This document shows, piece by piece, positions 23,814 through 31,798 of a stretch of 53,911 nt of DNA. The position numbers were made by a program, and so were the translations under genes. The notes beneath the pieces were generated by a model. The model saw only the letters and a program-made list of their open reading frames with translations, was not told the DNA's origin and searched no databases. This stretch comes from JAHJFW01 sp038065635 (GTDB lineage Bacteria > Patescibacteriota > Patescibacteriia > 2-12-FULL-60-25). The number at the start of each line of letters is the position of its first letter. Position 1 is the stretch's first letter. Where the stretch lies: contig JBBTQP010000067.1 in assembly GCA_038065635.1 (NCBI GenBank), positions 1 through 53,911 of the forward strand. Reading direction: 5' to 3'.

Positions 23814-24077
23814 ATGGTCACAAAATTCATAGGACTCAAAGAGTTGCGCCAAAACATGGCCGGCATCACGCGCGAGGCGACAAAAAAACGCCATCGTGTG
23901 ATTGTACTTAAAAAAAACTCGCCGCTTTTTGAGCTGCGCCCGTTGTCGGGAGCCGACACCATTCTTTGGACGTTTCAACGCGAACTGGAAGAAGCTCGCG
24001 AATCAGCGCGAAAAGGAGATACTTATTCAACAAAAGAAGTGCGCAAAATGCTAGGCCTGAAGCCTTATGAGATATGA
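23814..24077 (+). CDS. Phd/YefM-type antitoxin
   Basis: 87 aa. FIGLKELRQNMAGITREATKKRHRVIVLKKNSPLFELRPL is the Phd/YefM DNA-binding fold; the C-terminal half (FQRELEEARESARKGDTY) is the flexible toxin-neutralising part. Stop overlaps the toxin start by 11 bases. It has its own promoter with palindromic operator. Confidence 0.88.
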   Translation: MVTKFIGLKELRQNMAGITREATKKRHRVIVLKKNSPLFELRPLSGADTILWTFQRELEEARESARKGDTYSTKEVRKMLGLKPYEI

Positions 24078-24336
24078 GCATCAGTGGACCGTCGATGCCG
24101 TACGTGATCTTGAGCGGTTTGACAGCAACATCGCGGATCGAATCACGAAAAAAGTCTCTTGGTTTTGTAATCAAAACAATCCGTTACGCCACGCGGAACA
24201 ATTAACCGGTCAATATAAAGGTGTATATCGTTTTCGCGTCGGTGACTATCGCACGCTTTTTGAAAAAAATGAACGAGGCCAGTTAGTTATTTTAATGATC
24301 TTGCGCGTAAAACACCGACGTGAGGCGTATAAATAA
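24067..24336 (+). CDS. RelE/ParE-family toxin
   Basis: 89 aa. WTVDAVRDLERFDSNIADRI, PLRHAEQLTGQYKGVYRFRVGDYRTLF and the basic end VKHRREAYK fit RelE mRNA interferases. Translationally coupled to the Phd-type antitoxin. This second module is different in family from the one at 22863-23364. Confidence 0.9.
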   Translation: MRYEHQWTVDAVRDLERFDSNIADRITKKVSWFCNQNNPLRHAEQLTGQYKGVYRFRVGDYRTLFEKNERGQLVILMILRVKHRREAYK

Positions 24337-24350
24337 ACGGTCGCGTTAAA

Positions 24351-24414
24351 CGTTCAGCCGGTTACGGAACAGCAGTGGAATCTGATATCGAAGATCGCGA
24401 AGACGGGGGGTTAA
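24351..24414 (+). pseudogene. Remnant duplicate of the EVE gene 3' end
   Basis: Aligns without gaps to 23711-23774 (53 of 64 bases equal by my count) and would encode VQPVTEQQWNLI-KIAKT. It flanks the Phd/RelE cassette on the far side, so the cassette is bracketed by direct copies of the EVE tail. Confidence 0.85.
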
Positions 24415-26591
24415 GCGGCTTGCTTGAGCGAGGCGAGCTCCTCTTGAATCTTTTTCTGGATTTCTTCATAATCCTTTTGTTCGTAAACATCCTTTGATTT
24501 GCCTTTCCCTGACGCTGCCGCGCGTTCAAGGTTTGCTAGAATTTGTCCCCTCGCATCGGTATTGGGTATGTTTTTCGCATCGTCTAAGAAGCGCTTCAGA
24601 GTATAGGCTATGTCCAGCCCTTTCCATGTAGCTTTTTCCGCAAAATTCGATACTGCCTCGGCATAATTCAAAAGACTGGCTTCAAACGCAGCTTCTCCTT
24701 TTGGACCGATCTTCTTCAACGCATCTCCATACTTCCCCATGTGATCTTTTGCACTTTTCCAACGGTTATCCGCCGCATACAACTCATGTTCCTCTTTTTT
24801 AACCGGCGTATCAAGAACATCTCCTTCAAAATCCTTAGCAAGCTTCGCGATCTCGTCCTTATTTAACTTAAAACCTCCGGGTTCCGCCTCTCTTCCCATC
24901 CCATTCGCTCTGGCTTGCTCGAGAACCTTGGTCATAAATTTTTTATCGGATCTTGCCTTTTCTTTAAATGAACTGACCAGGCGCTTTTCTTCTGCCTCTT
25001 CAAGCGTTGTCAGGCTTTCTTTAGCTCTATCTGCAAACTCGTCAATCTTTTCCGGGTTCTTATCAACGTAGTTCAACGCATTCCGCTCAAAATTATAAAA
25101 ACGTTCACTACCACTCCCACGCTTTTTATTTGCTTCCACAAAATTCCTCATTAAGCTATTTTCTAAGGTTTTTTGTTGCTCCGTCGTGAGAAGTGACTTT
25201 TTCAAATCTGACAATCGTTCTGAAAATAAAGCTGGGTCTAAATTTTGAACCGCAGATTCCACTGTCATCTCACTTGCCATCCCTCTTGGCAACTTATTCT
25301 CCATGGCCATTCGATAAAGTACGGCTTCGGCCAACTCACCTTTTTGGAGTCGCTCGTCGAATCCTTGGTCCACAATCTTCATATACTCAGCACGAGGAAT
25401 TGACGTTTCTCCTTCTTTAATTTTTCCTTCTTTTTGCAGCTTCGCAAGGATATCAGGCCGCTCTTGTTTCCAGTCATTATCCACTTTATCAAAAGAGGCG
25501 TCCTGGATTTTTTCTTTTTCTAAATCCGATGGAATTTTTTCAGCGGCGGCTTCTGGCTTAACTTCCGTAGATTTTTCTGCTTCCACAGCTTCAACCGGAG
25601 TTTCCGCGGGTTTTTCCTGTACGTCTTCTATGGGAACTCCAGCGGGAGCTTCAACTGGCGCCTCGGCTACGACGGCTTCAACTGGAACTTCCACAGCCGC
25701 CTCAGCAGGCGCTTCAACCGATACTTGAGCGGCTTTTATATCCTCCAACCTAGCGTCTCGAGATAATTTGAATGACTCGAGACTCTCTCCGCTCTTTATA
25801 GAATCCCCAAAATCTTTTCCGCTTTCAGTAGTGCCGTCAGGTGCTGTGAGAATATCTGGAAACTTCGCATCCTTCATCTGATCCAACATGGCGACTCTGG
25901 CCTTAAAAACATCCTCGATCTCCTCGGCGGTTTTCGCTTTAACGGACTTATCCTCCAACGCCTCCATTTGTCGCACAAATTCTACTACCTGTTCATTGGT
26001 CAATTCTTGCGCCTCCACGGCCTCGGCCTGAGCTTCGTCCGATGGAATTTTTTCAGCGGCGGCTTCTGGCTTAACTTCCGTAGATTTTTCTGCTTCCACA
26101 GCTTCAACCGGAGTTTCCGCGGGTTTTTCCTGTACGTCTTCTATGGGAACTCCAGCGGGAGCTGCTTCGACCGTAGCTTCTGCTACGGTCTCAACTGCAG
26201 CAACTTCAGACGCAGCTTCGACATGCCCCACTTCAGTAATTCCAGCTTCTCCGCCTTCTAACGCAGATAGTTCTTGATCAAGTGTCGCTAAACGAACCTT
26301 CAAAGCTTCATAACTATCTTTTTCTTGTTGCGCCTCCTGCTTAATCGTTGCCATCTCGCTCTGTACTTCGGGATTACCCTCTGCCTGACTTTCCATCTCC
26401 GCTATCTGCTGTAACGCTTGTACATTTTCCTGGTATTCGTTTTCCCGAGCGGCTAATTCAAATGTTATCTTCTCTCGATCCGCGACCTTTGCCTCTTTTT
26501 CAGCCTTTGCTTTTTCCGTTTCAGCTTTTTGTTTTTCTGCATCTGCAAGCTTTGCCCTGACTCCGGCTAGGCGATCCATTGGTCCTGCCAT
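24411..26591 (-). CDS. Large coiled-coil, Glu/Ala-rich cytoplasmic protein with internal duplication
   Basis: 726 aa, no signal peptide or membrane segment. N-terminal coiled coil (about 1-115, Lys/Glu/Ala heptads), then a low-complexity acidic region (about 120-365) rich in Glu, Ala, Pro and Val with two exact copies of a 42-codon unit (PAGVPIEDVQEKPAETPVEA...), then a charged helical C-terminal region with KLNKDEIAKLAKDFEGD and a last helix ending SLKQAA. No family recognised; it looks like a structural or scaffold protein. Confidence 0.82.
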   Translation of the reverse strand: MAGPMDRLAGVRAKLADAEKQKAETEKAKAEKEAKVADREKITFELAARENEYQENVQALQQIAEMESQAEGNPEVQSEMATIKQEAQQEKDSYEALKVRLATLDQELSALEGGEAGITEVGHVEAASEVAAVETVAEATVEAAPAGVPIEDVQEKPAETPVEAVEAEKSTEVKPEAAAEKIPSDEAQAEAVEAQELTNEQVVEFVRQMEALEDKSVKAKTAEEIEDVFKARVAMLDQMKDAKFPDILTAPDGTTESGKDFGDSIKSGESLESFKLSRDARLEDIKAAQVSVEAPAEAAVEVPVEAVVAEAPVEAPAGVPIEDVQEKPAETPVEAVEAEKSTEVKPEAAAEKIPSDLEKEKIQDASFDKVDNDWKQERPDILAKLQKEGKIKEGETSIPRAEYMKIVDQGFDERLQKGELAEAVLYRMAMENKLPRGMASEMTVESAVQNLDPALFSERLSDLKKSLLTTEQQKTLENSLMRNFVEANKKRGSGSERFYNFERNALNYVDKNPEKIDEFADRAKESLTTLEEAEEKRLVSSFKEKARSDKKFMTKVLEQARANGMGREAEPGGFKLNKDEIAKLAKDFEGDVLDTPVKKEEHELYAADNRWKSAKDHMGKYGDALKKIGPKGEAAFEASLLNYAEAVSNFAEKATWKGLDIAYTLKRFLDDAKNIPNTDARGQILANLERAAASGKGKSKDVYEQKDYEEIQKKIQEELASLKQAA
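25525..25650. repeat. Exact 126-bp intragenic repeat, copy 1
   Basis: Identical to 26038-26163 at 513 bp distance (171 codons, so in phase). Both lie in the acidic linker of the coiled-coil gene. Recombination between them would remove 171 codons in frame. Confidence 0.95.
26038..26163. repeat. Exact 126-bp intragenic repeat, copy 2
   Basis: Second copy of 25525-25650; no difference seen over the 126 bases, including synonymous positions, so the duplication is recent or kept uniform by gene conversion. Confidence 0.95.
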
Positions 26592-26664
26592 ACTATTTTC
26601 TTTAATAGAGTAATATTTGACTACAATACACCATTAAGGCACTATTTGAGAAGTAAATGTAATT

Positions 26665-26841
26665 ATGGCCAAAAAGAAAGAGGAACTACTTGCTGAGATG
26701 AAAAAGATTCTTTCTGAAATCAAAGAATCACAACGACATCTTCGAGATATTACGAAACGCGCAAAAACCGTGTACGTTAAGCTGAATAATATCGAAGACA
26801 CGAAGCACGTCGACGCTATACGAAAAAAATTAGGACTTTAA
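26665..26841 (+). CDS. Small basic helical protein (58 aa)
   Basis: ATG at 26665, stop at 26839-26841. MAKKKEELLAEMKKILSEI and the following helix (IKESQRHLRDITKRAKTVYV) form an amphipathic, Lys/Glu-rich coiled-coil-like protein ending RKKLGL. A TTGACT box at 26617-26622 and a weak CACTAT box 17 bases on could drive it. It diverges from the coiled-coil gene. Too short to assign; composition and clean frame make it a plausible gene. Confidence 0.55.
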   Translation: MAKKKEELLAEMKKILSEIKESQRHLRDITKRAKTVYVKLNNIEDTKHVDAIRKKLGL

Positions 26842-26882
26842 ACAGATCCGAATCCAGAACAATTTTTTTTATTTCGAGGAAA

Positions 26883-26909
26883 TGGATTCCCGTCTTCACG
26901 GGAATGACA
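26883..26909. repeat. GGAATGACA element, partial copy
   Basis: TGGATTCCCGTCTTCACGGG followed by AATGACA matches the right end of the 11784-11863 and 52503-52585 elements and forms a small hairpin near the pyk stop. Confidence 0.75.
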
Positions 26910-26933
26910 GAGTAGTCGGATGATAACAGTATC

Positions 26934-28346
26934 CTAAATCTTCAAAATCTCTATCTTATTCGCGCTACCCGGTTTTCCGCTTGGCGAGCCGGTCACGACC
27001 ACTACGCGATTCCCGTGTTTCAATTTTCTTTCTTTTCGTAGAAGTTCGATTCCGGCTTTAGCCATAAGTTCCGGGGTTTTCTTTTTTGATAAGAGATACG
27101 GCTCAATCCCCCACACAAGACGCAGAACTCGCTGAACATGCGGATCGAAAGTGCATGCGTAAAGCGGAACTTCCGGACGGAATGAGCTGATTTCTCTCGC
27201 CGTCGTTCCGCTTGCGGTTGCGATCACGACTGGCGCGCCGCCTAACGCTTCGACTACCACTCTTACTGTCGCGCCGATAACTTCCGGAACGTCGCGAGGC
27301 GCCGTAAAATTCACGTCTTTCAAATCGTCAAAATGAGATGCCTCGCACACTTCGATAGTTTCGGACATTATCTTAACCGCGCCGACGGGATTTACGCCTG
27401 TCGCACTTTCTCCCGAAAGCATCACCGCGTCCGCGTGGTCGATCACCGCGTTTGCGACGTCACTCACTTCCGCGCGTGTCGGGCGCGGATTTCTAATCAT
27501 CGAATCAAGCATCTGCGTCGCAACGATCACAGGAACTGCGCGTTCGCGGCAAGCGGCGATCAACTGCTTTTGGATGACCGGGACGTTCGCGGCCGGCGTC
27601 TCAATTCCCAAATCACCGCGCGCGACCATAACTGCGTCAACCAACGGTAGAATCTCGCTGAATCGATCGACCGCCTCCTGTTTCTCAATCTTTACAACGA
27701 TCCGAATCTTGCGGCCCGCCGGTCCCCTTTTCTCCAATATTGCACGCAAATCCTTCACGTCTTCAGGAGAACGAACGAAAGACAGTGCCATAAAATCAAC
27801 ACCGAGCTTAGTTCCAAAGATCGCGTCATCTCGATCTTTTTCCGACAAGGCAGGTAAACGAAGTTTCGTTCCAGGAAGATTAAATCCCTTGTGTGATGTC
27901 AGTAACCCTCCCTGTACGACCTCCGTAAAAATCCGACGGCCTTCCACTTTTTCTATCTTAACTTCCAGCAAACCGTCATCAAGCAAAATACTCTCTCCTT
28001 TTTTCACATCCTGATGAAGCGACTGAAGCGTTACTGGAATGTCACCAGGCAGCAAATCGGATCCTGTAGAAAAAACCGCACGTTTTCCTGAAACGAGTTT
28101 TATTCCTTCTTTTGGCAAATCTCCCACGCGAATTTTCGGTCCCTGCAAATCTTGAAGAATTCCGAAAGGTCGACCGAGGCGCTTCCCGACAAGTCCTAAA
28201 GTTTTTACGAGCCGCGCGTGATCCTCGTGAGTGCCATGTGAAAAATTCAAACGAGCCACGTCCATTCCAGCGCGTCCCATTCGGTAGAGAGTGGAGGGAT
28301 CGTGCGACGCGGGCCCGATGGTACAAACAATCTTTGTTCGTTTCAT
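26934..28346 (-). CDS. pyk: Pyruvate kinase
   Basis: 470 aa, standard length. Makes ATP and pyruvate from phosphoenolpyruvate. MKRTKIVCTIGPASHD start, ARLNFSHGTHEDH, LQDLQGPKIRVG, DDGLLEVKI, FMALSFVRSPEDV, the catalytic VVVKIEKQEA region, VMVARGDLGIETP, IVATQMLDSMI and RAEVSDVANAVIDHADAVMLSGE are all present. C-terminal allosteric-type domain intact (ATASGTTAREISSFRP). No ribosome site visible. Gap to the upstream htrA-type gene is 11 bases. Confidence 0.97.
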   Translation of the reverse strand: MKRTKIVCTIGPASHDPSTLYRMGRAGMDVARLNFSHGTHEDHARLVKTLGLVGKRLGRPFGILQDLQGPKIRVGDLPKEGIKLVSGKRAVFSTGSDLLPGDIPVTLQSLHQDVKKGESILLDDGLLEVKIEKVEGRRIFTEVVQGGLLTSHKGFNLPGTKLRLPALSEKDRDDAIFGTKLGVDFMALSFVRSPEDVKDLRAILEKRGPAGRKIRIVVKIEKQEAVDRFSEILPLVDAVMVARGDLGIETPAANVPVIQKQLIAACRERAVPVIVATQMLDSMIRNPRPTRAEVSDVANAVIDHADAVMLSGESATGVNPVGAVKIMSETIEVCEASHFDDLKDVNFTAPRDVPEVIGATVRVVVEALGGAPVVIATASGTTAREISSFRPEVPLYACTFDPHVQRVLRLVWGIEPYLLSKKKTPELMAKAGIELLRKERKLKHGNRVVVVTGSPSGKPGSANKIEILKI

Positions 28347-28357
28347 ATTTTTTTGTT

Positions 28358-29584
28358 TTATGGTTTGTCCGCGGTGGAAGTGGCGAATTCCCCTAAAGTT
28401 ACTGAAACATCCCTTTCTTCTCCATGGCGCAAAATACGAACATTTATTACGTCGCCTGGAGAATGCCTTCCGATCAATGAACTCAAACTGTATTCTTCAT
28501 TGATCTTCGTTCCATTCAAAGAAAGAATTACATCATTTTCAACAATCCCCGCTTTATCCGCCGGTGAACCAGGAATAACCGCGAGATCCGTTCTATCCGC
28601 GCCTCGCGAAATCAAAACACCGTAATCAACAGTAAGCTGATTTTTCTTTACGAGATCTTCATTTATTACTATATAGCGAATCCCCAAAAACGAACGCGTA
28701 ACGCGACCAAACTTCTGCACCTGCTCCAAATCGCGTTTCGCCAAATTTGCCGGAAGAGCGAACCCGATCAACTGTCCGGAAAATGATGTCGCGGTATTCA
28801 CTCCAACAACTCTTCCCTCAAGATCTATGAGAGGACCGCCTGAATTTCCTGGGTTTATAGCGGCATCGGTCTGTATAGCTTCTTCGATAGTTTCCGTATC
28901 CATATTGTTTTGCGCTTGAAGATGCCGATTCAATCCTGAAACTATTCCTTTCGTAACTGTATTACGAAATTCATCGAGCGCATTACCTATCGCTATAACC
29001 GTTTGTCCTGTTTTCAAAGCATCTGAATCACCGAATGTCACGTATGGAAATCCGTCGCCCTCTATATCGAGAATCGCGAGATCCAATACGGGGTCGCGCG
29101 CAAGAACTTTAGCGATTTTTGTTTCACCATTGCGAAGAATCACGGAGTATTCCGCATTTACATCTTCAACAACGTGCTTGTTCGTCACGATCAGTCCGTC
29201 AGAAGAAACCAAAAATCCGGATCCGCCTCCAATTTTCTTCATCCCCTGTTGCGATGGAACGCCTTGAGGAAAAATCTGTTCGCCTGTAAACGGATCGATA
29301 TATTGCGGTTGCGGAATTTTTGATAAATCTTTCGTGATTGCAATGGAGACGACTGATGGAAGAATTCGCTCTACTACCGCAACTGTCTGCGCATTTTCAG
29401 CAAGCGCTTGTTCTGAAAGAGGAACCGGAGCCGGAGGGGTTAAAACTCCGCTTCGATCTCCGCCGACTTCCCGAAAAAACCTGAACTGCGGTGTGAACGC
29501 CGTTCCCACGACGCCGCCGACAAAACCGGCAAGCAACGACCCGAGAAGCACGAGAACCGAAAAAGAAATATGAGAACGTTTCAT
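28358..29584 (-). CDS. HtrA/Deg-type serine protease with PDZ domain
   Basis: 408 aa from ATG 29584. N-terminal membrane anchor (about 6-30), then a trypsin-like domain with His137 (IVTNKHVVED), Asp168 (DLAILDIEG) and Ser248 (NPGNSGGPL), and one C-terminal PDZ domain (about 300-395, RTDLAVIPGSPADKAGI, DVILSLNG). Degrades or chaperones misfolded exported proteins. The open frame to 29620 adds a few unlikely residues. It sits downstream of the second variable-arm hairpin and just upstream of pyk. Confidence 0.95.
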   Translation of the reverse strand: MKRSHISFSVLVLLGSLLAGFVGGVVGTAFTPQFRFFREVGGDRSGVLTPPAPVPLSEQALAENAQTVAVVERILPSVVSIAITKDLSKIPQPQYIDPFTGEQIFPQGVPSQQGMKKIGGGSGFLVSSDGLIVTNKHVVEDVNAEYSVILRNGETKIAKVLARDPVLDLAILDIEGDGFPYVTFGDSDALKTGQTVIAIGNALDEFRNTVTKGIVSGLNRHLQAQNNMDTETIEEAIQTDAAINPGNSGGPLIDLEGRVVGVNTATSFSGQLIGFALPANLAKRDLEQVQKFGRVTRSFLGIRYIVINEDLVKKNQLTVDYGVLISRGADRTDLAVIPGSPADKAGIVENDVILSLNGTKINEEYSLSSLIGRHSPGDVINVRILRHGEERDVSVTLGEFATSTADKP

Positions 29585-29634
29585 GGCGTTATAATACTCC
29601 ACGCGGTTTTCCGTGACCATAGCTATCTCTAAAA

Positions 29635-29729
29635 GTTATCGCACTATAATATTTGGCTTATTGAAGCGAGGACTGTTTGAGCGAAGCGAGTTCCGCAGCG
29701 AGATAAGCCAAATATTATAGTGCGATAAC
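29635..29729. repeat. Long hairpin with shared 41-base core and private arms, copy 2
   Basis: Perfect 26-bp inverted arms (29635-29660 and 29704-29729) around a core whose 41 bases (29663-29703) equal 9717-9757. Arms begin GTTATC and end GATAAC, as in copy 1, but are otherwise unrelated. It lies 6 bases past the nrdR stop and upstream of the HtrA gene. Confidence 0.92.
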
Positions 29730-29735
29730 AAACAC

Positions 29736-30182
29736 TCACTTCAACTCATCCAATTCCTTCTTAAAAGATTTAACATCCTCGAACGAGCGATAGACAGACG
29801 CGAAACGAATGTATGCGACTTGGTCAAAGTTCTTTAATTGATTCATTACAATCTCCCCTATTGCTTGGCTCGTGATTTCATTTGAAGCGATACGCTGTAT
29901 ATCGCGCTCAATGGCGTGTACGAGTCCTCGAAATTCGGATTGCGTGTGCGACCGTTTTTCAAGAGCACGCTTTAATCCGCTTTCAATCTTATCGCGAAGA
30001 TACGCCTCGCGTCCGCCATCACGCTTTACCACCATCAAATCCAAAAGCTCCATCACTTCGTTGGTTGAAAAACGATGCTCGCAAGATTCGCACTCACGTC
30101 TTCGACGAACCGAAGCCCCGTCCGTCGCAAGACGCGTATCAAGAACTTTGGTGTCTTCATGATTACAAACGGGACAGTGCAT
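29736..30182 (-). CDS. nrdR: Transcriptional repressor NrdR
   Basis: 148 aa, typical length. Zinc ribbon MHCPVCNHEDTKVLDTR...RRRRECESCEHRFST followed by an ATP-cone domain (VVKRDGGREAYLRDKIESG, and VAYIRFASVYRSFEDV). Controls ribonucleotide reductase genes in response to dATP/ATP; no nrd gene lies in this window. It follows ftsZ after a gap filled with AGTCCATAAAG repeats. Confidence 0.97.
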   Translation of the reverse strand: MHCPVCNHEDTKVLDTRLATDGASVRRRRECESCEHRFSTNEVMELLDLMVVKRDGGREAYLRDKIESGLKRALEKRSHTQSEFRGLVHAIERDIQRIASNEITSQAIGEIVMNQLKNFDQVAYIRFASVYRSFEDVKSFKKELDELK

Positions 30183-30187
30183 GAAAA

Positions 30188-30290
30188 AAGTCTATCAAGT
30201 CCATAAAGTCTGTAAAGTCCATAAAGACTAAAATATCAAATCTTATTTCCACGACCTTATGGACTTTATAGACTTTCGACTTTATGGACT
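30188..30290. repeat. AGTCCATAAAGTC repeat cluster between ftsZ and nrdR
   Basis: Two units of AAGTCCATAAAG-type sequence at 30188-30229 face their inverted partners (GACTTTATGGACTT-type) at 30253-30290, making a large imperfect hairpin. The same words recur at 47594-47633. Confidence 0.8.
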
Positions 30291-30295
30291 ATTAC

Positions 30296-31600
30296 TCACA
30301 TCATCTTTTTTCTTATGAAAGCAGGGATTTCCAAATCGTTTTCTCCTTCTTCTTTTTCTGATACGCGCGGTTGCTGAGGAGCCGCCGGTCGCGACTGTTG
30401 TACCGGCGCATACGACGGCGTCTGTACGTGAGGCTGGCGCGGAGCGGGATTTGATTCAACTGGTTGCTGTGTGGCCGGTTCGATGACAGGTGCTTGAGTC
30501 ACGGGTTGCTGTCTTGGTTCCGGAGAAGCGTGGCGCGGAATCGGAGCTTGGCGAGCGGAAAACGGTAGACGTTCCAGTGCCTCCGGCTGGCGAGGTGGCG
30601 CATAACTTCCTGATGACAAAACGGATTTGATTTTCGGTCGATCAGAACGCGTTTCAAAACCGGTTGCGATAACCGTAACCTTCACTTCGTCCTTCATGGT
30701 CTCATCGATAATTGCTCCCAAAATAATTTTCGCTTGAGGATCCGCGGACTGCGTGATGACTTTCGCGGCTTCCGAAACTTCGTACATGCCGAGATTCGAA
30801 CCGCCGGTTATCGTGAACAAAACCCCTTTCGCTCCGTCAATGGAAACTTCCAGCAATGGAGATGCGATCGCACTCTTTGCCGCTTCCGCCGCGCGATTAT
30901 CGCCACTGCCTCGACCAATTCCCATAAGAGAGGATCCGCGATTGGACATGATGGAACGTACGTCTGCGAAATCTACGTTGATGAGACCCGGAACCGTAAT
31001 CAATTCTGAAATACCTTGGACACCCTGGCGGAGCACGTCGTCAACGATTTCGAAGGCATCCAAAAGGGATGTTTTGCGATCTACGATTTGCAAAATGCGA
31101 TCGTTCGGAATCGTTATCATCGTATCAACGCATTCCTCCATTTGATCATACGCATCGTCAGCGATGGTTTTGCGTTGCGCTCCTTCGAAAACGAAGGGAC
31201 GCGTTACCACGGCAACCGTTAAAGCGCCGATCTCTTTCGCCATCGCCGCGATCTTCGGTCCAGCACCTGAACCAGTTCCTCCACCGAGTCCGCAAGTTAT
31301 AAAAACCATGTCAGCTCCCTTGAGAGCTTCTCGAATTTCATTTTGGCTCTCTTCTGCGGCGCGAGCTCCGACTTCAGGATCCATTCCGGCGCCAAGCCCG
31401 CGAGTTACGGTTTTACCGATATGAATTTTCACGCTCGCCTGACAATGATGAAGCGCCTGCACGTCCGTGTTCATGGCAATAAATTCCACACCTCGAATTT
31501 TCGAGGTTATCATCCGGTTCACAGCCGAACCTCCGGATCCTCCAATTCCGACAACCTTAATCTTTACAAACGTTTCGACCGGCGGGTTTATCTCTGCCAT
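30296..31600 (-). CDS. ftsZ: Cell division protein FtsZ
   Basis: 434 aa from ATG 31600 (MAEINPPVETFVKIKVVGIG). Tubulin-like GTPase forming the division ring: GGSGGSAVNRM, NTDVQALHHCQA, GGGTGSGAGPKIA, NVDFADVRSIM (T7 loop) are intact. A Pro/Gln-rich linker (about 325-415) leads to the conserved C-terminal peptide DLEIPAFIRKKMM that binds FtsA. ftsA lies upstream on the same strand with a gap of about 200 bases holding a TCTAGATTC repeat. Confidence 0.98.
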   Translation of the reverse strand: MAEINPPVETFVKIKVVGIGGSGGSAVNRMITSKIRGVEFIAMNTDVQALHHCQASVKIHIGKTVTRGLGAGMDPEVGARAAEESQNEIREALKGADMVFITCGLGGGTGSGAGPKIAAMAKEIGALTVAVVTRPFVFEGAQRKTIADDAYDQMEECVDTMITIPNDRILQIVDRKTSLLDAFEIVDDVLRQGVQGISELITVPGLINVDFADVRSIMSNRGSSLMGIGRGSGDNRAAEAAKSAIASPLLEVSIDGAKGVLFTITGGSNLGMYEVSEAAKVITQSADPQAKIILGAIIDETMKDEVKVTVIATGFETRSDRPKIKSVLSSGSYAPPRQPEALERLPFSARQAPIPRHASPEPRQQPVTQAPVIEPATQQPVESNPAPRQPHVQTPSYAPVQQSRPAAPQQPRVSEKEEGENDLEIPAFIRKKMM

Positions 31601-31708
31601 ATGCTTTGAATAAAATTTGTAATCATTCAGGACTCTTATGAGCCCAAAAAGTGTTCTCTCACCAAAGAACGATACAAACGCAACCAAAGATCGTCAAGCC
31701 GTCAAATA

Positions 31709-31797
31709 GAATCTAGTATCTAGAATCTAGGTCTAAAACAAAAAAGTCCATTTCCATGCATTTTCCAAGATTCTAGATTCCAATCCCTAGATTCTTC
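31709..31797. repeat. Inverted GAATCTAG repeats between ftsA and ftsZ
   Basis: GAATCTAGTATCTAGAATCT near 31709-31730 and its inverted forms (AGATTCTAGATTC, CCTAGATTCTT) at 31768-31797 can fold together. The element begins right after the ftsA stop (31799) and may act as terminator or processing site before ftsZ. Confidence 0.65.
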
Positions 31798-31798
31798 T

